DNA of 64,000 nucleotides from Novosphingobium sp. (lineage in GTDB: Bacteria > Pseudomonadota > Alphaproteobacteria > Sphingomonadales > Sphingomonadaceae). The notes under the pieces were generated by a model. The model was not told where the DNA came from. It was given only the letters and a program-made list of their open reading frames with translations, and ran no database searches. Position 1 is the first letter of the stretch, and each line of letters starts with the position of its first letter. Location: positions 1-64,000 of the forward strand of contig JAGIAR010000005.1 in the NCBI GenBank assembly GCA_017744735.1, read 5' to 3'. The position numbers were made by a program, and so were the translations under genes. Positions 1 through 7,865 of the stretch are shown here, piece by piece.

Positions 1-293
<293 letters not shown>

Positions 294-752
294 TCAGTAA
301 GCCGCCGTGAGCGACACCCGCGCGCTGTCGCCCAGGAGCGTATCGGCAGCGGCGAGGAGGGCGCCGGGCGCACGATTCTGCGCCAGGCTTTGCGTGGCCT
401 GTTTGAGCTCGGCACAGTTCAGCCACGGGTGTCCCTGCCCGTAGGTATTCGCCATGCTGGTGCTGATCTTGTCGAGCGCGCGGTTGGCACCGCTGTTACC
501 GTAGCGCGCGTTGAGCGACTGCTTGAGCGTCGCCGCCGCATCGTTCAGCTCCTTCAGATGCGCCGTCGAGAAATTGTCGTAGTCCTGCTGGAAGCCGTCC
601 GCCGTGGTGCGGCAGCGCAAGGCGCTGACCATCAGCATGATGTCGAGCCGCCGGACCTTTTCGGCATCGCTGCCGACGCTCGCCTGAGCCGGAACCGATG
701 CCAGTAGCGATAATGCGGCGAGTCCCGCCGCAACCCCTGTTGAAAACCTCAT
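294..752 (-). CDS. Hypothetical secreted protein of 152 aa
   Basis: This small exported protein has no function that I can assign. It begins with a clear signal peptide: a short basic start, a hydrophobic run to about residue 20, and an AQA cleavage site near residue 24. The mature part is predicted mainly helical and contains two cysteines, in ALRCRTT and in WLNCAEL, which could form a disulfide in the periplasm. The motifs RRLDIMLM and YGQGHPWL look conserved. It is the gene immediately upstream of ahcY on the same strand, separated by 123 bases that include a terminator. I have a weak memory of relatives named after ahcY in databases, probably by adjacency; nothing in the sequence supports an enzyme. 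Confidence 0.75.
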   Translation of the reverse strand: MRFSTGVAAGLAALSLLASVPAQASVGSDAEKVRRLDIMLMVSALRCRTTADGFQQDYDNFSTAHLKELNDAAATLKQSLNARYGNSGANRALDKISTSMANTYGQGHPWLNCAELKQATQSLAQNRAPGALLAAADTLLGDSARVSLTAAY

Positions 753-959
753 GTGCCTGTCTCCACCGCGGGATCATCCCGCCGATGCCAAACTGGCGCA
801 TGCCGTTTACCCGTTCTTCAACATTGAAAGTAAAGCGTTTTTTACCACGCTTCGAGCACATGGAATTAACCATCCGGGGTTGCTCAATCGACGGTTGCCC
901 GCCTGCTCCACGCATCCTATCTCGCTGTGCGGACGGAGAGCTGAGAAAGGTATTCCGAG

Positions 960-1439
960 ATGACGATTGCAGTGGGCGACAAAGTGCCTGACGTGAAGCT
1001 GGTCAAGGTGACCGCGAACGGGCCCGAAGCGGTCCAGTCGGGCGAATATTTCGCGGGCAAGAAAGTGGCCCTGTTCTCGGTGCCGGGCGCTTTCACCCCG
1101 ACCTGCTCGGCCAAGCACCTTCCGGGCTTCGTGGAGAAAGCGGCCGAGCTCAAGGCCAAGGGAGTCGACGAGATCGTCGCCACCGCGGTGAACGACGCCT
1201 TCGTGCTGGGCGCGTGGAACAAGGCCGCGGGATCGGACGACATCACCATGCTGGCCGACGGCAACGCCGATTTCGCCAAGGCCGTGGGCCTGACCATGGA
1301 CGGCTCGGGCTTCGGCATGGGCACACGCGGCCAGCGTTATTCGATGATCGTGAACGACGGCGTGGTCGAAGCGCTCAACGTCGAGGCGCCGGGCGATTTC
1401 AAGGTTTCGAGCGCGGAGCACATGCTCGGCCAGCTGTGA
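960..1439 (+). CDS. Peroxiredoxin of the Prx5/AhpE-like type, single cysteine
   Basis: The protein reduces hydrogen peroxide and organic hydroperoxides in the cytoplasm. The 159 residues are one thioredoxin-fold domain with the signature PGAFTPTC, which places the peroxidatic cysteine at residue 49. No other cysteine is present, so a resolving thiol must come from a partner such as glutathione or glutaredoxin. A glutathione reductase and a thioredoxin reductase are both encoded elsewhere in the window. The length fits the family. The gene stands alone, with GAGAAAGG about ten bases before the ATG and a strong terminator after the stop. Assignment to the Prx5 subfamily comes from the GAFTPTC motif and is firm; the electron donor is not deducible. 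Confidence 0.93.
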   Translation: MTIAVGDKVPDVKLVKVTANGPEAVQSGEYFAGKKVALFSVPGAFTPTCSAKHLPGFVEKAAELKAKGVDEIVATAVNDAFVLGAWNKAAGSDDITMLADGNADFAKAVGLTMDGSGFGMGTRGQRYSMIVNDGVVEALNVEAPGDFKVSSAEHMLGQL

Positions 1440-1461
1440 GCTTCGCCGGAATGGACACGAT

Positions 1462-1491
1462 AAAAGCCCGCCCTCACCGGCGGGCTTTTTT
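1462..1491. terminator. Bidirectional terminator between peroxiredoxin gene and folE
   Basis: The perfect stem GCCCGCC/GGCGGGC has a six-base loop, with AAAA before it and TTTTTT after it. It can therefore terminate transcription on both strands. It serves the convergent peroxiredoxin and folE genes and overlaps the last bases of folE. Confidence 0.9.
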
Positions 1492-2065
1492 AATACCCCA
1501 TCAGCTTGAGCACTTCCTCGCGGCTGCGGTGGTCGCTGCGGAAGATGCCGGTGACGTGGCTGGTCACCATGCTGACGCCCGGAGTCATCACTCCGCGCGC
1601 GGTCATGCAGGCGTGGTTTGCCTCGATCACCACCGCGACGCCGCGCGGCTGGAGGTTCTTGGCGATGCATTCGGCCACCTGCGCGGTGAGCCGTTCCTGC
1701 ACCTGCAGCCGGCGCGCGAAGCCGCGCAGCACGCGCGCGAGCTTGGAGATGCCGACCACCTTGTCGGTGGGGAGATAGGCGATCGCAGCCTTGCCGATGA
1801 TCGGAGCCATGTGGTGCTCGCAATGCGACTGGAACGGGATGTCCTTGAGCAGCACGATCTCGTCGTACCCGCCGACCTCCTCGAACACCCGGCTGAGGTG
1901 CTCGCCCGGATCGCCTTCGTAGCCCTGGCAATATTCCTTCCACGCCCGGCCGACGCGCTTGGGCGTATCGAGCAGGCCCTCGCGATCCGGATCGTCGCCC
2001 GCCCAGCGGATCAAGGTGCGGATAGCCTCCTGCACATGGTCGGGCACTTCGATCTTGTCACTCAT
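1490..2065 (-). CDS. folE: GTP cyclohydrolase I
   Basis: FolE opens GTP to 7,8-dihydroneopterin triphosphate, the first step of folate and tetrahydrobiopterin synthesis, and acts as a cytoplasmic decamer. The 191-residue length is typical of the family. The zinc ligands fit Cys82 and His85 in HCEHHMAP and Cys153 in EANHACM, matching the spacing known from the E. coli enzyme. The C-terminal block [19 protein letters not shown] is also characteristic. The stop codon runs directly into the shared terminator with the peroxiredoxin gene, so folE ends its transcript. The next gene upstream is a hemerythrin-like protein on the same strand, 76 bases away, with no evident functional link. Confidence 0.96.
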   Translation of the reverse strand: MSDKIEVPDHVQEAIRTLIRWAGDDPDREGLLDTPKRVGRAWKEYCQGYEGDPGEHLSRVFEEVGGYDEIVLLKDIPFQSHCEHHMAPIIGKAAIAYLPTDKVVGISKLARVLRGFARRLQVQERLTAQVAECIAKNLQPRGVAVVIEANHACMTARGVMTPGVSMVTSHVTGIFRSDHRSREEVLKLMGY

Positions 2066-2141
2066 CGAAAAACTTCCTGCGATTTCGCGGCACAGTTAGG
2101 GGCTGCGGTGCGCAAAACCAAGGTAGCTATTCTTGAGCGGC

Positions 2142-2633
2142 CTATTCCTTGGCATCTTCCTTGGCCTCGGGCGTGACTTCGGCGGTCTCCTTCTCGACTG
2201 CTTTGCGCCGCTCGAAGACCAATTCCATGAACTCCCGGTCGTCGCGGGTAAGGTGCTCGGCGAAATCGGGGAAATGCTCCTGCTCTTCCTCGTCGATGTG
2301 ATGCAGATAATGGTGGCGCAGCTGCCGGAACTTGGTCAGCCAGGCGCCGGTCGCCATATCGGTCGCAGCCAGATCGTTCAGCGCTTCCTCGATCTCGTGG
2401 TGCTCAGAGACCGAATGGCGCGTCTCGTCGGTCGTCTCGGGCTTGCGCATCATGGTCGAATAGAGCGCCTGCTCCTCGGCAGCGGCGTGCGCCTTCACCT
2501 CGCGGGTGAAGCGCGTGAACAGCTCGATTCGCTGGTCGCTCTCGCCATGAGTGCCTTCGATCAAATCGATCAGGTAGCGGTGGCGGTCGTGGTCCATCCG
2601 CAGGCGTTCGAAAATGTCTATGGTTTGGGCCAT
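2142..2633 (-). CDS. Hemerythrin HHE domain protein
   Basis: This 163-residue cytoplasmic protein is predicted to be a four-helix bundle holding a di-iron site. Family members bind oxygen or nitric oxide, or act in iron and redox stress handling. Candidate ligands are in HDRHR near residue 15, HAAAEEQ near residue 49, HHEIEE near residue 78 and HYLHHIDEEEQEHF near residue 108. The last of these is the classic HxxxE arrangement of HHE proteins. The C-terminus after about residue 140 is a charged tail rich in Glu and Lys. It lies between tRNA-Arg and folE on the same strand, and its own role cannot be stated more precisely from sequence. Confidence 0.85.
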   Translation of the reverse strand: MAQTIDIFERLRMDHDRHRYLIDLIEGTHGESDQRIELFTRFTREVKAHAAAEEQALYSTMMRKPETTDETRHSVSEHHEIEEALNDLAATDMATGAWLTKFRQLRHHYLHHIDEEEQEHFPDFAEHLTRDDREFMELVFERRKAVEKETAEVTPEAKEDAKE

Positions 2634-2710
2634 GGGGTCTCCTTCGGGGAGGAAACGGCATTGGCCGGACGCGGTTCCGCACTGGCGGCGGAACCGCTAA
2701 GGCAGCGCGC

Positions 2711-2752
2711 AATTACAAAAGGCCCCTCCTTGCGGAGAGGCCTTTTGTAATT
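2711..2752 (-). terminator. Terminator palindrome fused to the tRNA-Arg 3' end
   Basis: The arms AATTACAAAAGGCC and GGCCTTTTGTAATT are perfectly complementary over 14 bases and enclose a smaller CCTCC/GGAG stem. On the minus strand the hairpin begins at the last base of the tRNA CCA end, so it is best read as the tRNA-Arg terminator. It could also act on the plus strand. Confidence 0.8.
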
Positions 2753-2828
2753 GGCGCACCCGGAACGATTCGAACGTCCGACCCTCAGATTCGTAGTCTG
2801 ATGCTCTATCCAGCTGAGCTACGGGTGC
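2752..2828 (-). tRNA. tRNA-Arg (anticodon ACG)
   Basis: The minus strand folds into a full cloverleaf of 77 bases with an encoded CCA. The acceptor GCACCCG pairs with CGGGTGC. The D-arm is GCTCAGCTGGATAGAGC. The anticodon stem TCAGA/TCTGA carries the loop CTACGAA, and the T-arm contains TTCGAAT. The anticodon ACG (deaminated to ICG) reads CGN arginine codons. Confidence 0.97.
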
Positions 2829-2873
2829 GCGGTGGAGGGGCACATAGGGGCAGGTTTCCGGCTTGGCAATCCC

Positions 2874-3356
2874 TTAAGCGGCACCTTTTTCACCGCGCGC
2901 CAACCCCGCGAGCAGCGCCACATCGAGCGGCGGCTTTTCCAGTCTGGCCGCTTCTTCCTGGGTGAACCACCCCCACTCCCCGCCTTCGAGGGCTTCGGGG
3001 GAGCCGTGCCAGACGGCGGTGGTGTAAAGCAAAATTACAATCGCGGCATGGCCATGATCGCCCTCCCCTTGCGCGAAGCAGGCCGGCTCGAGCAGGGCCG
3101 GATCGAGCGCGATCCCAAGCTCCTCCTCAACCTCGCGAACCAGCGCAAATACTGGGGTTTCGTGCGGCTCGACCTTGCCGCCGGGGAACTCCCACAGGCC
3201 GCCGTGATGCTTGCCGAACGGCCGCCGCTGCATCAGCAAGCGCCCGTCATCCCCGCGGAGCGCCACCGCGACCACCGGTATCCATGTCGGGTTTTTTTCC
3301 AAGTCGGTGTCCACCGGAAACCTTTCATTAGGAGTATTTTGCGAAACCGCCGTCAT
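2874..3356 (-). CDS. mutT: MutT-type Nudix hydrolase (8-oxo-dGTP diphosphatase family)
   Basis: MutT-type enzymes hydrolyse oxidised nucleotides such as 8-oxo-dGTP and so prevent A:T to C:G transversions. The Nudix box lies at about residues 59-81: GGKVEPHE, then REVEEELGI, which fits GX5EX7REUXEEXGU exactly. WEFPGGK just before it is the usual MutT context. The protein has 160 residues; the first 25 are an N-terminal extension ahead of the core strand WIPVVAVAL, so a later start cannot be excluded. It lies between tRNA-Arg and the divergent Flp pilin gene. The general family is certain; the exact substrate is inferred from similarity to MutT. Confidence 0.88.
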   Translation of the reverse strand: MTAVSQNTPNERFPVDTDLEKNPTWIPVVAVALRGDDGRLLMQRRPFGKHHGGLWEFPGGKVEPHETPVFALVREVEEELGIALDPALLEPACFAQGEGDHGHAAIVILLYTTAVWHGSPEALEGGEWGWFTQEEAARLEKPPLDVALLAGLARGEKGAA

Positions 3357-3386
3357 CAGACCGCATTGGACGGGGGGAAAGTACCC

Positions 3387-3572
3387 ATGAATACGAGGGC
3401 ACTGGTCAAAGCAATCCTTGGTGACACCAAGGGTGCGACTGCCATCGAATACGGGCTGATTGTTGCGCTGGTCGTGATCGCGATCGTCGCATCACTGAAA
3501 GGCGTAGCAAACGAGAACAGCGGCCTCTGGGCCAAGGTCCGGACGAGTGTCGATCAGGTTGTCAATCCCTGA
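3387..3572 (+). CDS. Flp-type (type IVb) prepilin, first of two
   Basis: This encodes a 61-residue prepilin of the Flp/Fap class, the major subunit family of tight-adherence (Tad) pili. The short basic leader MNTRALVKAILGDTKG is followed by the family signature ATAIEYGLI and a single hydrophobic helix up to about residue 42. Cleavage by a TadV/CpaA prepilin peptidase is expected after the glycine before ATAIEY. I chose the ATG after GGGGGGAAA because earlier in-frame ATGs lie inside the antisense mutT region and give no pilin leader. A second pilin gene follows 102 bases later. No tad assembly genes are in the window, so the machinery must be elsewhere or absent. Confidence 0.9.
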   Translation: MNTRALVKAILGDTKGATAIEYGLIVALVVIAIVASLKGVANENSGLWAKVRTSVDQVVNP

Positions 3573-3674
3573 CAATCTTTAGGCCTTTATCAACCTTTGC
3601 TGCGTAACCACCGAGTGTCCAGAACAGTTCAACGTGGGGCTGATTTGGATGAAGACTGAACCAGGAGACTAGCG

Positions 3675-3848
3675 ATGAAGTTCATCAACAAGCTGCTTCG
3701 TGACGAAGCTGGCGCCACCGCCATCGAATACGGCCTGATCGCCGCCCTGATCGCCGTTGCTGCGATCACCGCGATGCAGAGCCTCGGCAACAACCTGTCG
3801 GGCACCTTCAACAAGGTCAGCACGCAGCTCTCGAGCAGCAACACCTAA
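3675..3848 (+). CDS. Flp-type (type IVb) prepilin, second of two
   Basis: This 57-residue prepilin is a paralogue of the gene just upstream and closer to the classical Flp sequence. It has the leader MKFINKLLRDEAG, the signature ATAIEYGLIAALIAVAA, and a short polar tail rich in serine and asparagine. The ATG has a good AGGAG site eight bases upstream. A strong terminator follows the stop, so the two pilins probably form one small transcription unit or two adjacent ones. Flp pilins build Tad pili for surface attachment and biofilm formation. The tandem differs in its C-termini, which suggests one major and one minor subunit, but which is which cannot be told here. Confidence 0.92.
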   Translation: MKFINKLLRDEAGATAIEYGLIAALIAVAAITAMQSLGNNLSGTFNKVSTQLSSSNT

Positions 3849-3870
3849 GCTGCCGAAGCCGAAGAAAAAG

Positions 3871-3905
3871 AAGGGCGGCGGGGAAACCCGTCGCCCTTTC
3901 TTTTT
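3871..3905 (+). terminator. Terminator after the Flp pilin pair
   Basis: AAGGGCG-CGGG and CCCG-CGCCCTT form a long stem with one mismatch around an AAA loop, followed by a T-rich run TTTCTTTTT. It lies 22 bases after the second pilin stop. The convergent accA gene ends about 50 bases beyond it. Confidence 0.9.
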
Positions 3906-3957
3906 GCCCGCCGCAGATCGCGTGAAGCCGGAAATGAAGCCCGCTTGAGGCTTGCGC

Positions 3958-4905
3958 TCAGCGGCTGCCGATCTTCAGGAACCGGTCTTCGCGCAACTTG
4001 CGGATCGCGGCCGGGCTCTTTTTCGCGAGGCTGTCGAGTTCCTGCGCGATCGCCGCCCCGAGATCGAGTGCGGCATTCTTGGGGTCGCGATGCGCGCCGC
4101 CGACCGGCTCGGCGACGATCCGGTCGATCACGCCCAGCGCCAGCAGGTCCTGCGCGGTCATCTTCATCGCCTCGGCCGCGAGCGGTGCTTTCTCCGCGGT
4201 CCGCCACAGGATCGAGGCGCAGCCTTCGGGTGAGATCACCGAATAGACCGAATGTTCGAGCATCAGCACGCGCTCCCCACTCGCCAGCGCGACCGCGCCG
4301 CCCGAACCGCCCTCGCCCACGATCGCCGCGACCATCGGGGTCGGCAATGCAAGGCAGGCCTCGGTCGAGCGCGCGATGGCCTCGGCCTGGCCGCGCTCCT
4401 CGGCCTCGATCCCGGGAAACGCGCCCGACGTGTCGACCAGCGTGACCACCGGCAGGCCGAAACGCCCGGCAAGCTCCATCAGCCGGATCGCCTTGCGATA
4501 GCCTTCGGGCTTGCCCATGCCGAAATTGTGCCGGATGCGGCTTTCGGTGTCGTGGCCCTTCTCGTGCCCGATCAGCACCACCTTGCGCCCGTCTAGCTTC
4601 GCAAGACCGCCCACGATCGCTTCGTCCTCGCCGTAATGGCGATCGCCGCCGAGCGGCATGAAATCGTCGAAGATGGTTTCGAGATAATCGCGAAAGTGCG
4701 GCCGCGCGGGATGGCGGGCGACCTGCGTCTTCTGCCACGGGGTGAGCGCGGAATAGGTGCTGGCGAGCAGTTCGGCGCTCTTCGCCTCCAGCCGCTTGAG
4801 CTCGGCCGAGATATCGACTTCGTCGCTGTCCGACGCCGCCTTGAGTTCGGCGATACGTGCTTCGAGCTGGGCGACCGGCTTTTCGAATTCGAGATAGGAA
4901 ATCAT
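3958..4905 (-). CDS. accA: Acetyl-CoA carboxylase carboxyltransferase subunit alpha
   Basis: AccA together with AccD transfers the carboxyl group from biotin to acetyl-CoA, giving malonyl-CoA for fatty acid synthesis. The 315-residue length fits the family. N-terminal helices (LEFEKPVAQLEARIAEL) are followed by the crotonase-like fold with HYGEDEAIVGGLAKLDG, the CoA-binding region GHEKGHDTESRIRHNFGMGKPEG, and VVTLVDTSGAFPGIEAEERGQ. The later GEGGSGGA and SPEGCASILWR blocks are also typical. It sits downstream of xerD on the same strand with an 18-base gap. The xerD-accA order next to divergent aroK-aroB is, from memory, common in sphingomonads. Confidence 0.97.
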   Translation of the reverse strand: MISYLEFEKPVAQLEARIAELKAASDSDEVDISAELKRLEAKSAELLASTYSALTPWQKTQVARHPARPHFRDYLETIFDDFMPLGGDRHYGEDEAIVGGLAKLDGRKVVLIGHEKGHDTESRIRHNFGMGKPEGYRKAIRLMELAGRFGLPVVTLVDTSGAFPGIEAEERGQAEAIARSTEACLALPTPMVAAIVGEGGSGGAVALASGERVLMLEHSVYSVISPEGCASILWRTAEKAPLAAEAMKMTAQDLLALGVIDRIVAEPVGGAHRDPKNAALDLGAAIAQELDSLAKKSPAAIRKLREDRFLKIGSR

Positions 4906-4923
4906 CGCGTTTCGCTAGCCGGG

Positions 4924-5763
4924 TCAGCCCCTGCGGGCAAGGGGATGGCGCTGGTTGACCAATGCGACCAGCCGGGCGGCGTCCACGTGAGTGTAGATCT
5001 GGGTGGTCGCGATGTCGGCATGGCCGAGCAGGGTCTGGAGCACGCGCAGGTCTGCGCCGCCTTCGAGCAGGTGCGTCGCGAAGGCATGACGCAGCACGTG
5101 CGGCGAGAGCTTTTCCGGCGGCAGGCCGGCGCGCAGTGCCAGCTCCTTGAGCAGTTGGAACAGCCTTATGCGGGTCAGGTGCTTGCCGCCCGACGGAAAC
5201 AGGAACCTCCCCTCCCCGCTGCGCAGCTCGAGCCAGCGCCCGAGCGCCTGCCTGGCACGTCCCGAAACCGGCACCATGCGGGCCACCCCGCCCTTGCCGG
5301 TAACCGTCAGGAACGGTGCGTCGCGGGGAACGGCCGCCAGCGGAAGCGAAACCAGCTCGGTCGCGCGCAGACCCGAACCGTAGAGCAGTTCGAGCAGCGT
5401 GAGCAGCCGCACCGCTTCCATCCGCCCGCCCTCGGCCTCCTGCTCCGCCCGCAAGAACAGGCGCTCGACCTCGGCATGCGAGAGAATCTTCGGCAGAGGG
5501 CGGCGGGCCGGCGGGCGCGGCAGCGCCGGCGAGGGATCGTCCTGGCGCAGCCCTTCATCGACCAGGAAGCCGTAGAACTGACGCAAGGCAGAGCTTTTCC
5601 GCGCAACCGTAGCCGGAGCAAGCGAGGACCAGCGATTGCCGAGCGTGGCGAGCGCTTCCTTCCCTGCTGCTTCTGGCGCGCCGATCAGTTCCTCTGCGCC
5701 TTCAAGGTCGCGGCGGTAGGCCGCCAGCGTATTGGCGGCCGCTCCCCGCTCCGCGGCGAGCAT
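4924..5763 (-). CDS. xerD: Tyrosine recombinase XerD (site-specific chromosome dimer resolution)
   Basis: XerD works with XerC at the dif site to resolve chromosome dimers before division. The C-terminal catalytic domain has Arg133 in GSGLRATEL, Lys157 in TGKGG, His222 and Arg225 in PHVLRHAFATH, His248 in LLGHAD, and the nucleophile Tyr257 in TTQIYTH. The N-terminal SAM-like DNA-binding domain is present. The first ATG gives 279 residues, but family-like sequence continues in frame upstream (SAAIESFLAMLAAERG). No ATG, GTG or TTG occurs there before the preceding gene's stop, so the true start is unclear; an ATT codon is one candidate. Its housekeeping context argues against a phage integrase. 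Confidence 0.92.
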   Translation of the reverse strand: MLAAERGAAANTLAAYRRDLEGAEELIGAPEAAGKEALATLGNRWSSLAPATVARKSSALRQFYGFLVDEGLRQDDPSPALPRPPARRPLPKILSHAEVERLFLRAEQEAEGGRMEAVRLLTLLELLYGSGLRATELVSLPLAAVPRDAPFLTVTGKGGVARMVPVSGRARQALGRWLELRSGEGRFLFPSGGKHLTRIRLFQLLKELALRAGLPPEKLSPHVLRHAFATHLLEGGADLRVLQTLLGHADIATTQIYTHVDAARLVALVNQRHPLARRG

Positions 5764-5810
5764 TGCGAGGAACGATTCGATCGCCGCCGAAATCGCGCTG
5801 TTCCCCGGCG

Positions 5811-7655
5811 CTAGCCGCGCGCCACGGCCTCGGCCGCGATCATCCGGGCTTCGGCCGATAGCCCGACCCGGTTGAGCGAGCGCACGATCAGATAAAGCTG
5901 GCGCGGGGTCATCATGCTCCAGCTGTCGCCCTGCATGCCCAGCCCCACCAGCATCGCCACCAGCGCCGGATTGTTGGCGGCCGCAGCCTGGTCGATCATC
6001 CGGCTCCAGGGGCTCTCGCGCCCGAGCCCGGTGCCGAGCGACTTCTCGATCGAATTTGCGGTAGACAGCTCGAGACGCCCCAGCCCGGCCAGACCGGCGA
6101 CGAGGAATTGCGACTTGCGCTGGCCGCTGCTCGAATCCTGATCGACATAGTTGCCGACCGCGCTGCCATCGATCGTCCCGTTGCGCACCGGCTGGGCGAG
6201 CGCCAGCAGGCCCCAGGCCGCGCTGCCTTCGGGCACTACCCCCGCCCAGCCCATCGCATTGCGGTCGAGGCCCGCCGACAGCATCGATGCGATCAGCATC
6301 GGCGCGTCGCTCGCGAGGTCCTCGCTCGGGCTGATCCGCGCGGCGGCATAGGCGGTCAGCACCATCCGCCCGTAGTCCGGCGTGGCGCTGCCCCAGACGT
6401 CCTTGATCGCCTGGACCTGCTCCGACGGCGTACGCGCGACATAGGCTTCGCGCAGGCGGTCGGCGCGCGTTGCAGCCTCGCCTTCCACTTCGCTGTCGGC
6501 GTAGATCTGCGAATAAAGATCGACCATTGCGGCGCTCGACAGGATGCCGTCGCCGGCCGCGCGATCGGCGGCCAGCGCGCGGTCGGCCAACGGCAGCGCG
6601 GGCGCGACCGCGCCGACCCGGTCGTACCAGGCCCCGGCATTGGAGCGCAGCGACTTGGGGACGTCGACGCCGAGCGCGACGCTGAGCGCGTAGCGCCAGT
6701 GATTAAGCTGCGAGACCCCGTTCCACTCGATATTGACTGATTGGTGCCCCTGCGCTGCCGCGCCGGCATACCGCTTGGCCAGCAGCACGTCGATCCGCGG
6801 CGCGGTCCCGCGCCACAGCGCGCGGTCGAGGTCGCGGTCGGCCTCGTTGGCGTCGCCCGAGAAGGAGCGGCAGATCGACCGCAGGAGTTGCCATTCGCCG
6901 TCGCTGCGCAGGTCCCCCTTTAGCGTCGCCACCGGGCACATGCCGGTGAAATCGGCGGTGCCGACGTAGGCGTCGTAAGCAGCGTTGGTCAGCGCCAGGT
7001 TGTAGTTGGAGGAATCGACGTCCTGCACCAGCGCCCGCGCGGGATAGGCCTCGCCGATGGTGTTGAGCGCCGCAGCGCGCAGGGCTGCGAACTCCACCGG
7101 ATCCATGCCGCGCGGCGCGTCCAGCCGACTGACGAGCGTCCGCCGCAGCAGGATATGGCCCCAGCGCGAAACCAGCCCATGCTTCGTCCCCGCGAGAGCG
7201 GCGCGGACCAGCGCGGCGGGCTGCCCGGCCACCGCCCGGCCCGGGAAGCCGCCTTCGTCCTTGGACAACACGCCGACTCGCGACAGCGCGCGGCGGGCGC
7301 CGGCCGGAATGTCGAACTTCGGCTTGAGACCCAGCAATTCGTCGACCTGGTCGGGGGTCATCTTCTCGATCTGGGCGATCGAAGGGAAATTCGCCGGCAG
7401 CGCGACCGAGCCCGCGCTCTCGTCCGCGGTCCCGGGCAGCGGCTGGATCACCGGCACGGCCGCCGGCGCGGCACCCGGACGCGGGGCCGGGGCGGGCACG
7501 ACGCGCGGCGCCGGCGCACTCGCCCGGGGAGCCGGCTGCGGCGTCGGACGCGGCTTGTCGAAGCCCGGCGGAAGCAGCGATTCCGGTGCGGCCAGTGCCA
7601 GCGTGGCCGAGGACACCGCGAGTACGGCGCCGCAGATCAGCAGCGCGCGCTTCAT
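5811..7655 (-). CDS. Large exported protein of unknown function, proline-rich N-terminus
   Basis: I do not recognise a functional domain in this 614-residue protein. The chosen start, MKRALLICGAVLAVSSATLALA, is a convincing signal peptide; longer in-frame starts would bury it. It overlaps the stop of the upstream small gene as ATGA. After the signal come about 60 residues rich in Pro and Ala (roughly 30-90). A mostly helical body with alanine-rich stretches follows and may form tetratricopeptide-like or Sel1-like repeats, though no clean repeat is visible. The protein should be periplasmic or attached to the cell wall. It is transcribed with xerD and accA, 47 bases ahead of the xerD ATG. Neighbours suggest a conserved sphingomonad gene, not a recent import. 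Confidence 0.8.
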   Translation of the reverse strand: MKRALLICGAVLAVSSATLALAAPESLLPPGFDKPRPTPQPAPRASAPAPRVVPAPAPRPGAAPAAVPVIQPLPGTADESAGSVALPANFPSIAQIEKMTPDQVDELLGLKPKFDIPAGARRALSRVGVLSKDEGGFPGRAVAGQPAALVRAALAGTKHGLVSRWGHILLRRTLVSRLDAPRGMDPVEFAALRAAALNTIGEAYPARALVQDVDSSNYNLALTNAAYDAYVGTADFTGMCPVATLKGDLRSDGEWQLLRSICRSFSGDANEADRDLDRALWRGTAPRIDVLLAKRYAGAAAQGHQSVNIEWNGVSQLNHWRYALSVALGVDVPKSLRSNAGAWYDRVGAVAPALPLADRALAADRAAGDGILSSAAMVDLYSQIYADSEVEGEAATRADRLREAYVARTPSEQVQAIKDVWGSATPDYGRMVLTAYAAARISPSEDLASDAPMLIASMLSAGLDRNAMGWAGVVPEGSAAWGLLALAQPVRNGTIDGSAVGNYVDQDSSSGQRKSQFLVAGLAGLGRLELSTANSIEKSLGTGLGRESPWSRMIDQAAAANNPALVAMLVGLGMQGDSWSMMTPRQLYLIVRSLNRVGLSAEARMIAAEAVARG

Positions 7656-7804
7656 CGGGTAGCTCCCGAAAAACCCGCCGGAACGGGCACTTTCGAACTG
7701 ATCTCGCGGAGCGGTTCTTCTCCGCCGTCGATCCACGCAATCGCCAGTACCAGGACTACGAGCACAGCAAGCCCAATCACAGAACGCCTCAAACTCTTGG
7801 CCAA
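7652..7804 (-). CDS. Small single-span membrane protein of 50 aa
   Basis: This small gene is easy to miss because it uses TTG and lies in a short intergenic gap. The product has a basic start (AKSLRR), one hydrophobic segment at about residues 9-24, and then WIDGGEEPLREI, a motif that I recall from small sphingomonad proteins. The topology would place the short tail outside the cytoplasm. The stop codon overlaps the ATG of the 614-residue exported protein as ATGA, which implies translational coupling and a shared job. A GAGG sequence lies eight bases before the chosen TTG; the next TTG, four codons later, is possible. Function is unknown. The coding call rests on the membrane helix and coupling. 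Confidence 0.6.
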   Translation of the reverse strand: MAKSLRRSVIGLAVLVVLVLAIAWIDGGEEPLREISSKVPVPAGFSGATR

Positions 7805-7865
7805 GGGTCGCGCCTCGTCCGTTACGGTTGCGCTGCGGGTTAGCCCAACTATAGGCAAGGCGGCA

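Noticed and set aside
4924-5763. Tyrosine recombinase as a mark of a prophage or integrative element
   Set aside because: The gene is XerD in its usual housekeeping setting beside accA, with no phage genes, flanking repeats or adjacent tRNA target.
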